This document shows, one piece after another, positions 1 to 7,388 of a stretch of DNA of 17,392 bases. The stretch spans positions 1 through 17,392 of the forward strand of contig CAKPVT010000031.1 of NCBI GenBank assembly GCA_934196125.1, given 5' to 3'. Position numbers and translations under genes: made by a program. The notes under the pieces were generated by a model, which saw only the letters and a list, made by a program, of their open reading frames with translations, did no database searches and was not told the origin of the DNA. Position 1 is the first letter of the stretch. Each line of letters starts with the position of its first letter. Origin of the DNA: an uncultured Streptococcus sp. (lineage in GTDB: Bacteria > Bacillota > Bacilli > Lactobacillales > Streptococcaceae).

Positions 1-76
1 AAGGACTTAGTCCTGTGCAATACAGAACTAAATCCTTTCACTAATATTTTTTGTCCAACTTTTTGGGGTCAGTACA
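1..76 (+). mobile_element. Right end of an IS3-family (IS150-group-like) insertion sequence
   Basis: The segment holds the last codons of a transposase OrfB followed by a terminal inverted repeat at 52-76. Read from the outer tip on the minus strand the repeat begins TGTACTGACCCC and continues to AGTTGGACA, which matches my memory of IS150-group ends. The element body therefore lies left of the window and its outer tip is at about 76. A near-palindrome at 1-38, with arms around the loop GCAAT, overlaps the transposase 3' end. The tip lies 25 bases beyond the pfl stop codon, so the insertion probably sits in or before the pfl terminator. The family assignment rests on recalled sequence and has not been searched. 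Confidence 0.75.
3..44 (+). CDS. IS3-family transposase OrfB, C-terminal end only (partial)
   Basis: Reading from base 3 gives GLSPVQYRTKSFH followed by TAA at 42-44. SPVQYRTKSF is the usual C-terminus of streptococcal IS3/IS150-group OrfB transposases, the DDE recombinases that carry out transposition. The rest of the gene lies beyond the left edge, so intactness cannot be judged. The stop codon is 7 bases before the terminal inverted repeat, as expected at the right end of such elements. Confidence 0.7.
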   Translation, partial: GLSPVQYRTKSFH

Positions 77-101
77 ACTGACAAAGTCTTTTCTTCTATT
101 C

Positions 102-2426
102 TTATTTTCCAGCAACGGCTTCAGCAGCGTCGTCCATTGAAAGGACTTCGTGGAAGACACGTTGTGTCAATTCAGTTTTTTGTTCTTTTGTAAGATATTT
201 AGTGTTGACACAGTAACCAGAGATACGAACGATAACATCTTCACCACTCATAATCTTGTCATAGACATCTTTAAGGTCCATAACGTTCAAGTTAACGTGT
301 TGTCCACCGTTTTCGAAGTAACCATCAAGGATAGTTACCAAGTTATCAACTTGTTCATCGAATGTCTTACCAAGGGCACGTGGGGAAACTTGAGTTGTAA
401 GTGAGATACCATCTGCAGCGTATGAGAAGTCAAGGCTTGCAAGTGAGTTAAGGTTTTGCAACCAACCACCACGAGCTTTGTTAGATGGATTAGCACCTGG
501 AGAGAAGAATTCAAGTTTAGAAAGGTTCACAGTGCCATCTTCGTTAAGGTAAACACCTTTGTGGACTGGAGAGTTACCAGTTTGTTTAGAATAAGCAACG
601 TTTGAAGTGATTGTAAGAAGTGATACAGTAGCTTCTGCATCCTTGTAGAGTTTGTGGCTACGAAGACGAGTAGTGTATGCTTCTATCAACCATTCTGCCA
701 ATTCATTTGAACGAGGGTCATCTTCACCCCAACGAGGGTAATCACCAGTTGTTTCGTAATCGTAGATGTAACCATTTTCATCACGGATTGGTTTAACAGT
801 AGCGTATTTGATTGCTGACAAGGTATCAACAGTATTTGCAAAACCACAGATACCAAATCCCATGTTAGCACGTTGTTTTGTTGGTAAGAATGCCATTTGG
901 ACAGCTTCGTAGTTGTACTTATCAGTCATGTAGTGAATGATGTTAAGGGCATCTACGTAAGTTGAAGTCAACCAATCAAGTGATTTTTCAAAGTTAGCTT
1001 TGACAGTTTCAAAGTCAAGAACTTCGTCACGGACAGGGTCAATATCAAAGACTTTGTAGTCTTTGTGAACATCGTCGTAACCACCGTTCAAACCAGTAAG
1101 AAGAGCTTTTAGGACGTTTACACGAGCACCAAAGTATTGGATGTTGTGACGTTGTTCTTCATTTTCTGGGTCAAGTGGTGATACACAACATGAGATACAT
1201 GACATTTCACCATAACCGTCTTTAGCCATTGTTGTCACACCTTCGTATTGGATTGAAGAGTGTTTGTGTGACATTTTCATACAGTAGTGACGGAATGAAT
1301 ATGGCAATTTGTCAGTCCAGAGAACTGTCAAGTTTGGTTCTGGAGCATTACCGATATTATCAAGTGTGTTCAAGAAACGGTAGTCCATTTTAGTAACACG
1401 GTGACGTCCGTCAGCACCCATACCAGCCATAGAAGTTGTGATGAATGTTGGGTCACCGGAGTAAAGTTCGTCGTAAGCTTTTGTACGTGCGAATTTTACA
1501 GTACGAAGTTTCAAGACAAAATCATCAACGAATTCTTGGATTTCTGATTCTGTAAATGTACCACGAGCAAGGTCACGTTCTGCAAAGATATCAAGAACAA
1601 TTGGCACACGTCCAAGAGAAGTTGCAGCACCGTTGATAACACGACAAACAGCCATAAATGCGATGTTTACCCATTGGATAGCTTCTTTAACGTTCATCGC
1701 TGGTTTGCGGACATCAACACCGTAAAGGTCACCAAGTTTGACAACTTCACCAAGTGCTTGGTATTGCAAGTTAACTTCTTCACGAAGACGAATTGATTCT
1801 TCATCAATTTCAGTAATTGCATTCCAGTCGTTGGCTTTTTCTTTCATCAAGTAGTCAGCACCGTAAAGAGCAAGACGAGCATAAACACCGATGATACGCC
1901 CACGAGAGTAAGCATCTGGAAGTCCAGTTACAGTGTGTGCGTGACGTGCACGACGGATATTTGATGTATAAGCACGGAAGATACCGTCATTTACTGTAGT
2001 TACGTGTTTTGTAAAAATTTCGTGAACAGCTGGGTCAGGTTCATAGCCATGTTCCTTGAGAGCTGTTTCTGCCATACGAATTCCGCCTTTTGGCATGAAA
2101 TTCAGTTTGAATAACTCATCATTTTGAATACCGTAGATTAGTTCGTCGTCTTTTGAAATATAGCCGGCAGGAATATCTGCGATTGATGTTGGACGAGTAT
2201 CCATTGGGAAACGAGTTTCTTCGTAGTGAGCTTTAGTTTCTTCAATGATTTTTTTCACTTTAAGTGAACGTTCTGTAGCAGGAGCTAAGAAGCTTTCATC
2301 ACCATCATAAGGTGTGTAGTTAGCTTGTACGAAACGAGAAACGCTGGCTTTTTCTTTCCAGTCAGTACCTTTAAAGCCTTCCCAGGCTTTTTCAAAAACA
2401 TCTGTATTAGTTTTAACAGTCGCCAT
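102..2426 (-). CDS. pflB: Formate C-acetyltransferase (pyruvate formate-lyase)
   Basis: A glycyl-radical enzyme of mixed-acid fermentation that converts pyruvate and CoA to acetyl-CoA and formate in the cytoplasm under anaerobic, sugar-limited conditions. The 774-residue length is normal. The adjacent catalytic cysteines are C413-C414 in the motif SCISCCVSPLD. The radical glycine is G737 in VRISGYCVN near the C-terminus. It needs the radical-SAM activase PflA, which is not encoded here. The start is ATG at 2426, preceded by AAGGAG 10 bases upstream. It appears monocistronic and diverges from dinB. A cre-like site (2494-2507) suggests CcpA control, consistent with what is known for streptococcal pfl. 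An IS end lies 25 bases past the stop codon, and I see no convincing terminator for the gene inside the window. Confidence 0.97.
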   Translation of the reverse strand: MATVKTNTDVFEKAWEGFKGTDWKEKASVSRFVQANYTPYDGDESFLAPATERSLKVKKIIEETKAHYEETRFPMDTRPTSIADIPAGYISKDDELIYGIQNDELFKLNFMPKGGIRMAETALKEHGYEPDPAVHEIFTKHVTTVNDGIFRAYTSNIRRARHAHTVTGLPDAYSRGRIIGVYARLALYGADYLMKEKANDWNAITEIDEESIRLREEVNLQYQALGEVVKLGDLYGVDVRKPAMNVKEAIQWVNIAFMAVCRVINGAATSLGRVPIVLDIFAERDLARGTFTESEIQEFVDDFVLKLRTVKFARTKAYDELYSGDPTFITTSMAGMGADGRHRVTKMDYRFLNTLDNIGNAPEPNLTVLWTDKLPYSFRHYCMKMSHKHSSIQYEGVTTMAKDGYGEMSCISCCVSPLDPENEEQRHNIQYFGARVNVLKALLTGLNGGYDDVHKDYKVFDIDPVRDEVLDFETVKANFEKSLDWLTSTYVDALNIIHYMTDKYNYEAVQMAFLPTKQRANMGFGICGFANTVDTLSAIKYATVKPIRDENGYIYDYETTGDYPRWGEDDPRSNELAEWLIEAYTTRLRSHKLYKDAEATVSLLTITSNVAYSKQTGNSPVHKGVYLNEDGTVNLSKLEFFSPGANPSNKARGGWLQNLNSLASLDFSYAADGISLTTQVSPRALGKTFDEQVDNLVTILDGYFENGGQHVNLNVMDLKDVYDKIMSGEDVIVRISGYCVNTKYLTKEQKTELTQRVFHEVLSMDDAAEAVAGK

Positions 2427-2450
2427 AATGAGATTTCTCCTTAAATTCTA

Positions 2451-2469
2451 GTAACAGACCATCTGTTAC
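2451..2469 (-). promoter_or_regulatory. Perfect inverted repeat in the pfl 5' untranslated region
   Basis: The sequence GTAACAGA-CCA-TCTGTTAC has perfect 8-base arms around 3 bases. It lies 9 bases upstream of the pfl Shine-Dalgarno sequence and downstream of a possible -10 (TATACT, minus strand, 2477-2482). It could be a repressor operator or a short hairpin in the leader mRNA. I cannot name a regulator. Confidence 0.5.
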
Positions 2470-2493
2470 ATTTACAAGTATAGTTTATCACAA

Positions 2494-2507
2494 AGGAAAC
2501 GTTTTCT
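2494..2507 (-). promoter_or_regulatory. Putative cre site (CcpA) upstream of pflB
   Basis: On the minus strand the sequence is AGAAAACGTTTCCT, which matches the consensus TGWAARCGYTWNCW at 13 of 14 positions; only the first base differs. It sits about 70 bases upstream of the pfl start, near where the -35 of the candidate promoter would lie, so CcpA binding could block initiation. CcpA control of pfl is established in streptococci; binding at this exact site is inferred. Confidence 0.6.
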
Positions 2508-2538
2508 AAAGCAGAAAACTCGCAAAAAACGATAATCT

Positions 2539-2581
2539 TTTCTAGTACAGTTTTATAAAAAATACTTAACTGTACTAGAAA
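2539..2581. repeat. Long perfect inverted repeat between pflB and dinB
   Basis: Arms TTTCTAGTACAGTT (2539-2552) and AACTGTACTAGAAA (2568-2581) are perfect complements over 14 bases, separated by a 15-base AT-rich spacer. The repeat lies between divergent genes and ends ten bases upstream of the dinB promoter, so an operator serving one or both genes is more likely than a terminator. No gene upstream on either strand would need a terminator here. Confidence 0.55.
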
Positions 2582-2590
2582 TTTGTAAGT

Positions 2591-2620
2591 TTGGTTGAAA
2601 ACCATGAAAATTGTTATAAT
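2591..2620 (+). promoter_or_regulatory. dinB promoter
   Basis: The -10 is TATAAT at 2615-2620 with an extended TG (TGT, 2612-2614). A -35 candidate TTGGTT lies at 2591-2596 with an 18-base spacer. Transcription would begin near 2627, which excludes an in-frame upstream ATG at 2595 as the translation start. Confidence 0.7.
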
Positions 2621-2651
2621 AGATTCAGAAATAATCAGAAAGGACAGGCTT

Positions 2652-3749
2652 ATGTTGATTTTTCCTTTAATTAATGACACTTCTCGAAAAATTATTCATA
2701 TTGATATGGATGCCTTTTTTGCGTCAGTAGAAGAGCGGGATAATCCAGACTTGAAAGGTAAGCCTGTCATTATCGGTTCTGATCCACGAAAAACAGGTGG
2801 ACGTGGTGTTGTTTCAACTTGTAATTATGAAGCCAGAAAATTTGGTGTTCATTCAGCTATGTCCTCAAAAGAAGCTTATGAGCGTTGTCCGCAAGCCGTT
2901 TTTATCTCAGGTAATTATCAAAAATACCGAAAAGTCGGTATGCAGATTCGTGAGATTTTCAAGCGTTATACGGATTTGGTTGAACCCATGTCCATTGATG
3001 AAGCTTATTTAGATGTCACTGAAAATAAACTCGGGATCAAATCAGCTATTAAAATTGCCAAAATGATTCAATATGATATTTGGCAAGAAGTTCATTTAAC
3101 TTGCTCGGCAGGTGTCTCTTATAACAAATTTTTAGCTAAACTCGCTTCAGATTTTGAAAAACCGAAAGGATTAACTTTAATTTTACCAGAGGATGCTCAA
3201 GATTTTCTAGAAAAACTTCCTATTGAGAAATTTTACGGTGTCGGAAAAAGGTCTGTTGAAAAATTGCATCAACTGGGTGTTTTTATGGGAGCAGATTTGT
3301 TGGAAATTCCTGAAATGACCTTGATCGATCTTTTTGGTCGCTTTGGCTATGATTTGTACCGTAAGGCACGTGGCATTTCAAATTCGCCAGTCAAGTCTAA
3401 CCGCATTCGCAAATCAATTGGAAGTGAGCGAACATATGGTAAATTATTATATGAAGAAGATGATGTCAAATCGGAAATTTCAAAGAATGCCCAGCGAGTG
3501 GTTGACACGCTTCAACGTAATCATAAAGTTGGTCGGACAATTGTCTTAAAAGTGCGTTATTCGGATTTTTCAACCTTAACCAAACGAATAACCCTTGATG
3601 ATGTCACCAATGATTTTGAACTAATTGACCAAGTTGCTAAAACGATTTACGATAGCTTAGACGAGTCAAAATTGGGTGTTCGCTTGTTGGGGGTGACTGT
3701 CACAGGTTTAGAGGATAATATCCAACCCTTGAATTTATTCGACAATTAA
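2652..3749 (+). CDS. dinB: DNA polymerase IV (Y-family translesion polymerase)
   Basis: Error-prone polymerase that extends primers past damaged or misaligned template bases. The 365-residue protein begins MLIFPLINDT, the N-terminus I recall for other streptococcal DinB proteins. Palm metal ligands are visible in HIDMDAFFASVEERD (D18, D20), where F22/F23 is the steric-gate region, and in SIDEAYLDV (D116-E117). The finger motif STCNYEARKFGVHSAM (55-70) and the helix-hairpin-helix region FYGVGKRSVEKL follow. The in-frame ATG at 2595 would add 19 residues but lies upstream of the -10 box; the ATG at 2652 has AAAGGA about 7 bases before it and is preferred. It converges with the next gene across a shared terminator. 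Confidence 0.95.
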   Translation: MLIFPLINDTSRKIIHIDMDAFFASVEERDNPDLKGKPVIIGSDPRKTGGRGVVSTCNYEARKFGVHSAMSSKEAYERCPQAVFISGNYQKYRKVGMQIREIFKRYTDLVEPMSIDEAYLDVTENKLGIKSAIKIAKMIQYDIWQEVHLTCSAGVSYNKFLAKLASDFEKPKGLTLILPEDAQDFLEKLPIEKFYGVGKRSVEKLHQLGVFMGADLLEIPEMTLIDLFGRFGYDLYRKARGISNSPVKSNRIRKSIGSERTYGKLLYEEDDVKSEISKNAQRVVDTLQRNHKVGRTIVLKVRYSDFSTLTKRITLDDVTNDFELIDQVAKTIYDSLDESKLGVRLLGVTVTGLEDNIQPLNLFDN

Positions 3750-3787
3750 AATACCGCCTTAGTAAGTTGCTGAGACGGTATTGATTT
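3750..3787. terminator. Bidirectional rho-independent terminator between dinB and the membrane-protein gene
   Basis: AATACCGCCTTAG and CTGAGACGGTATT form a 13-base stem with one mismatch and one G-U pair around a 7-base loop. It is followed by GATTTTT on the plus strand and by TTTTAATT on the minus strand. It immediately follows the dinB stop codon and lies 17 bases past the end of the convergent gene. Confidence 0.85.
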
Positions 3788-3803
3788 TTATAGATTATAA
3801 TAC

Positions 3804-4274
3804 TTATTCAGCTTCAGTGACAGCCTCGTCATTTTCCTCTTCGTCTTTATCTAACAATTGCCCTGCTTTTGCATAGACATAGCCATAAAGAGCTGGGAAA
3901 ACAACTGAGAGAAGGAGAGTTGTAACTAAGAATCCGTTTCTTAAAACAATAATGCCCGCTACATTACAGACAACCGTGTAAACCAAACCAAGGCGGTAAG
4001 GTGTCAAGCTGGGAGCATCTTCTTTGATTTTAGGTAAATTTTTGAACGCTAAGAAGGCAATGGCAATATTTGCAATCAAAGCAACACTCAAGATAATAAT
4101 GAACCAGACTGCCCTGATTGCTTGGGAAGTATCGGCAATGGTGATAAAATGATTAAGTAACGCGAAAAAGATGATAATAGGAAAGATTTTTGCAAGGCCT
4201 GCAAGAACATTTACCCATGCAATAAAGAGCGTCCAAGAACGCAATGATTGACGAATTTTTTCGTAAGAAACCAT
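3804..4274 (-). CDS. Small four-helix membrane protein of unknown function
   Basis: I do not recognise a named family. The 156 residues show four hydrophobic segments, about 13-44 (possibly a helix plus re-entrant stretch), 55-78, 94-111 and 114-135. The N-terminus is basic (KIRQSLRSW) and the C-terminal tail from 142 is strongly acidic (DKDEEENDEAVTEAE). By the positive-inside rule both ends probably face the cytoplasm. No enzymatic motif or signal peptide is visible. The start at 4274 has a perfect AGGAGG 6 bases upstream, and a strong promoter lies about 50 bases upstream. It seems to be a single-gene unit between recD2 and dinB. Codon use resembles the neighbouring core genes, so I take it as a native gene of unknown role. 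Confidence 0.85.
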   Translation of the reverse strand: MVSYEKIRQSLRSWTLFIAWVNVLAGLAKIFPIIIFFALLNHFITIADTSQAIRAVWFIIILSVALIANIAIAFLAFKNLPKIKEDAPSLTPYRLGLVYTVVCNVAGIIVLRNGFLVTTLLLSVVFPALYGYVYAKAGQLLDKDEEENDEAVTEAE

Positions 4275-4320
4275 ATCAAACCTCCTAAAACAATGGTTAC
4301 ACTAATGTGATAGTACAAAA

Positions 4321-4348
4321 ATTATAACACAAAATTTCTCTCTGTCAA
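4321..4348 (-). promoter_or_regulatory. Promoter of the small membrane-protein gene
   Basis: On the minus strand TTGACA (4343-4348), a 16-base spacer and TATAAT (4321-4326) form a consensus sigma-A promoter directed at the gene that starts at 4274. Confidence 0.85.
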
Positions 4349-4369
4349 TAGCTTTTTATCAATACTTAG

Positions 4370-4477
4370 TATTTTGATAAAGCTTGTCGTTTCAAGGGAT
4401 TGGACTATCTTAAACATCAAAATATTTTAAGTGTAGAAGCTTTGAAACACTTGTATCACATTCTGAGTTATAAATAA
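4370..4477 (+). pseudogene. Unidentified coding remnant in the gap upstream of the membrane-protein gene
   Basis: An open frame after TAG (4367-4369) runs to TAA at 4475-4477 and includes RFKGLDYLKHQNILSVEAL and then KHLYHILSYK. It has no start codon, ribosome-binding site or promoter. Its amphipathic composition looks more protein-like than expected for random AT-rich DNA. It may be the C-terminal relic of a lost gene, possibly mobile-element derived, but I cannot name it. Its stop codon touches the recD2 terminator stem. Just before it, an imperfect inverted repeat (about 4350-4383) could be another terminator-like hairpin. Confidence 0.25.
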
Positions 4478-4503
4478 CCCCATGATTTTGAGCATCATGG
4501 GGT
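4477..4503 (-). terminator. Terminator downstream of recD2
   Basis: ACCCCATGAT (4477-4486) and ATCATGGGGT (4494-4503) form a perfect 10-base stem with a 7-base loop, directly after the recD2 stop codon. On the minus strand it is followed by the modest U-rich tract TTATTTATAA. Confidence 0.75.
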
Positions 4504-4508
4504 GGCTG

Positions 4509-6986
4509 TTATTTCTTAAAAAATTGTTCAATGTCGGCTTGGGTAATGCCAATCATTGGGTTGATAAATGCCAAGTTTTCTTCTGTCAAGCGATAGATTT
4601 TTGATTCTTGCTCTGTTTGTATTTGCTCATTTTCGGCAATGTCTAGTGTCAGTTGAATGTTTTCTTCTTTAGAAATATTTGTTTGGGGAGAAGTTGGAGA
4701 GGTGATTTTCTCAGCTTCATTATCTGTTTTAGGTGATGTTTGTTGAGAAATTTCAGTTTGTAAATCAATACTTTCTTCTTGAGCGGAGCTTGTAAAGCGT
4801 TGAACAAGATAGGTGTTGCGCTTAGCGCCTTCGTTTTTTATGGCGTAATCAAAGGCGGCAATTTCCCCTAACATCACTAATTTACTCTTAGAGCGGGTGA
4901 TAGCTGTGTAAATGAGGTTACGTTGTAAGAGTCGGTGACTTTGGCGAGTGATCGGCAAAATGACAACCTGAAATTCGCTCCCTTGTGATTTGTGGATTGA
5001 CATGGCGTAAGCAAGGGTGATTTTATGCCATTCATTACGAGGGTAGATAACTTCGGTGCCGTCAAAAGACATGTAAAGCTCGTCCTGTTTGGATTCGGTA
5101 TATTTAGCAGGAATAAGGTCTGTAATATAGCCGATATCACCATTGAAAACATTGAGTTCAGCATCGTTGATGAGGTGGAGAACTTTGTCACCCTTACGGA
5201 AATTCATCTCACCAAAGGCAAACGAGAGTTGGTCTTTAAGCGGGTTAAGTAAATCCTGAATAATGGTATTAAGTCGATTAATCCCAGCTGCGCCGCGGTA
5301 CATTGGGGCAAGAATTTGTATTTCTTGTGGGTCAATGCCACTCTTAACAGCTGCGCTGACAATTTTAGGAATCATTTCTGGGATATATTGTGCACTTGCT
5401 TCAAAATAAGAACGGTCAGCTTTCTTTTGTGTGAAGTCAGCTGGTAATTTTCCGAGTCTCATCTGATTAGCAAGTGTAACAATGGTTGAATCTTCTGATT
5501 GTCTAAAGATTTTAGTCAATGCTAGTTGAGGAAAAGCTTCAATTTTTAATAAATCAGCTAATACTTGCCCAGGACCGACAGACGGCAATTGGTCACTATC
5601 TCCAACGATGATGACTTGAGTATTGGACGAAATGGAACTAAAGAGTTGATTGGCAAGCCAAGTATCAACCATTGAAAATTCATCAATGATAATCAAGTCA
5701 CAGTCGAGATAATCATCAATAGCTTGGTAGTCGTTATCACCATTTAACCCCAAATGGCGGTGAATAGTCGCACTTGGCAAGCCTGTTAATTCATTCATAC
5801 GGCGGGCAGCACGTCCTGTTGGCGCTGCTAAGATGATAGGAATATCTTTTTTCTTAAGGTCAATGTGATGAAGGTCTGCGTAGGCAGCAATCAAACCGTT
5901 GATAACAGTCGTTTTTCCCGTCCCAGGACCACCAGTCAAAATAAACACCTTGCTCTTTAGCGCTTCTTTGATAGCATTTTTTTGCACATCGTCGTAAGAA
6001 ATGCCGAAAGCTTCCTCAACGTCAGCGATTTCTTCTTGCAAGTCATCATCTGAAAAGTTTTGGTCGAGTGGCGTATCGAGGATACGTGTCAGGTGTTTTT
6101 TGATACCTGATTCAGCATAGAAAAGAGTATTGTCAAAAATTTTGGTACCGATATTTTGCACCTTATCTTCAGCAATAAGCGTTGATAATTCTTTGGCAAC
6201 GGCTGCAGGGTCTAACTCAATTTGTCTAGCTTCTTCAAGGGTGGTAATGGCATTTTCAAGCAAATCACGCGCTTCGACGTAAGTATCTCCTCGCTCAATA
6301 GAAGTTTCAAAAAGACTGTGCACGAGAGCGGCACGAAAACGTTGAGGAGCGTCCGCTTCGATTCCCAATTGTTCAGCGAGTTGGTCAGCGATTTTAAAAC
6401 CAATCCCTTGAATGTCTTCGACCAATTGATAAGGATTTTCTTGGATAATATCAAGACTGTCTTCTTTGTATTGATTAAAAATTTCAAAGGCAACGCGGTT
6501 AGTCAAGCCATACTCTGCTAACTTGGCTAAAATGAGCTCTGTACTATAATTAAGCTTGAGTTTGGTTAAAAAGTTGTCTTTATTTTCCTTAGAAAGCCCA
6601 GAAATACTGTCTAATTTACTAGGGTCTTCTAGGATTTTATCAATGGTATTGTCGCCGTAAAGCTGCACAATTTTTTCAGCAGTTTTTTTACCAATTCCTT
6701 TGAAATGGTCGCTTGAAAAATATTTAATAAGACCAGAAGAAGTTGGTTTGCTGCGCTCGTAACGTGTGACTCTGAGCTGTTCGCCATATTTTGGGTGTTG
6801 CGTTAATTCACCCCAAAACGTATAATTTTCTCTCTCGATAATATCGGCAATTGTTCCAGTAACAATGATTTCAAAATCATCAAAGTCTGAATCAGTATCC
6901 TCAATTTCGAGTAATAAAATTTTAAAGAAATTACTGGCATTTTCAAAAATAATACGGTCAATTGTGCCAGAAAAGAAGTATTCCAT
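4509..6986 (-). CDS. recD2: RecD2-type ATP-dependent DNA helicase (YrrC family)
   Basis: A 5'-3' superfamily 1B helicase of the RecBC-independent RecD2 class, involved in genome stability and replication-fork maintenance. In 825 residues I see an OB-like N-terminal region (1-75), helix-hairpin-helix motifs (FKGIGKKTAEKI 95-106; DIQGIGFKIADQ 191-202), Walker A GGPGTGKTT (352-360), motif Ia APTGRAARRM (388-397), Walker B IIIDEFSMVD (432-441), motif III VGDSDQLPSVGPG (461-473), motif V MSIHKSQGSEF (662-672) and motif VI YTAITRSKSKL (693-703). Residues 731-795 form a polar Ser/Thr/Gln/Glu-rich linker. It ends in a short segment containing NPMIGIT (809-815) that may be a protein-binding tail. The start has AAGGA upstream. 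It is transcribed alone toward its terminator. Confidence 0.95.
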   Translation of the reverse strand: MEYFFSGTIDRIIFENASNFFKILLLEIEDTDSDFDDFEIIVTGTIADIIERENYTFWGELTQHPKYGEQLRVTRYERSKPTSSGLIKYFSSDHFKGIGKKTAEKIVQLYGDNTIDKILEDPSKLDSISGLSKENKDNFLTKLKLNYSTELILAKLAEYGLTNRVAFEIFNQYKEDSLDIIQENPYQLVEDIQGIGFKIADQLAEQLGIEADAPQRFRAALVHSLFETSIERGDTYVEARDLLENAITTLEEARQIELDPAAVAKELSTLIAEDKVQNIGTKIFDNTLFYAESGIKKHLTRILDTPLDQNFSDDDLQEEIADVEEAFGISYDDVQKNAIKEALKSKVFILTGGPGTGKTTVINGLIAAYADLHHIDLKKKDIPIILAAPTGRAARRMNELTGLPSATIHRHLGLNGDNDYQAIDDYLDCDLIIIDEFSMVDTWLANQLFSSISSNTQVIIVGDSDQLPSVGPGQVLADLLKIEAFPQLALTKIFRQSEDSTIVTLANQMRLGKLPADFTQKKADRSYFEASAQYIPEMIPKIVSAAVKSGIDPQEIQILAPMYRGAAGINRLNTIIQDLLNPLKDQLSFAFGEMNFRKGDKVLHLINDAELNVFNGDIGYITDLIPAKYTESKQDELYMSFDGTEVIYPRNEWHKITLAYAMSIHKSQGSEFQVVILPITRQSHRLLQRNLIYTAITRSKSKLVMLGEIAAFDYAIKNEGAKRNTYLVQRFTSSAQEESIDLQTEISQQTSPKTDNEAEKITSPTSPQTNISKEENIQLTLDIAENEQIQTEQESKIYRLTEENLAFINPMIGITQADIEQFFKK

Positions 6987-7019
6987 AACGTGTCCTTACT
7001 TGATTACTATAATGGTTTT

Positions 7020-7047
7020 ATTATATCATTGCTAATCAGATAAACAA
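7020..7047 (-). promoter_or_regulatory. recD2 promoter
   Basis: On the minus strand TTGTTT (7042-7047), a 16-base spacer and TATAAT (7020-7025) point at the recD2 start at 6986, where AAGGACACGTT precedes the ATG. Confidence 0.65.
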
Positions 7048-7081
7048 ACTTTTAATCTGTTTAGGTAGTAGGAGTTAAGAA

Positions 7082-7345
7082 AAGGGAGTGAGACAAACAA
7101 AATCTCCAGTGGAGATTTTATTCATGAGCCTAGAAATTAAAAAGCGAATCGGTAATTCCGAAGAAATTCGATTTCTCAGCAAGTCTTAATTTCTTGTTGC
7201 TGACCTAAAACGATCTATCCCCCAGACCATTTTACCTCCACCCCCCCCGCATGGCTCGAAAGATTTGGGGAATCTTTCGAGGTGGGAAATAGAGTCAAGT
7301 AAAGCTTGACTAAAACTCTAAAAAGAGTTTTTCTTTTCAAAGAAA
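7082..7345. repeat. Hairpin-rich streptococcal intergenic repeat, no gene
   Basis: I find no credible gene here. The segment opens with GGGAGTGAGACAAA, a header I associate with dispersed intergenic repeats of streptococci. It then contains successive inverted repeats: AAAATCTCCA/TGGAGATTTT (about 7100-7120), TCAGCAA/TTGCTGA (about 7175-7204), CTCGAAAGATT/AATCTTTCGAG (about 7255-7281), GTCAAG/CTTGAC (about 7294-7310) and AAAACTCT/AGAGTTTT (about 7313-7332). An eight-C tract occupies 7241-7248. The last hairpin ends in a T-run and could terminate plus-strand transcription just before the lipoprotein remnant. Confidence 0.5.
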
Positions 7346-7388
7346 AAATAGTATAACAATTTTAATTTTTTAAGGAGAAATCAACTTT

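Noticed and set aside
150..404. Plus-strand ORF inside pflB
   Set aside because: Antisense shadow of a highly conserved gene; no SD or promoter and Cys/Phe-rich composition typical of reverse frames.
2595..2651. Upstream in-frame ATG for dinB adding 19 residues
   Set aside because: The dinB -10 box (2615-2620) lies inside this extension, there is no SD before 2595, and streptococcal DinB starts at MLIFPL.
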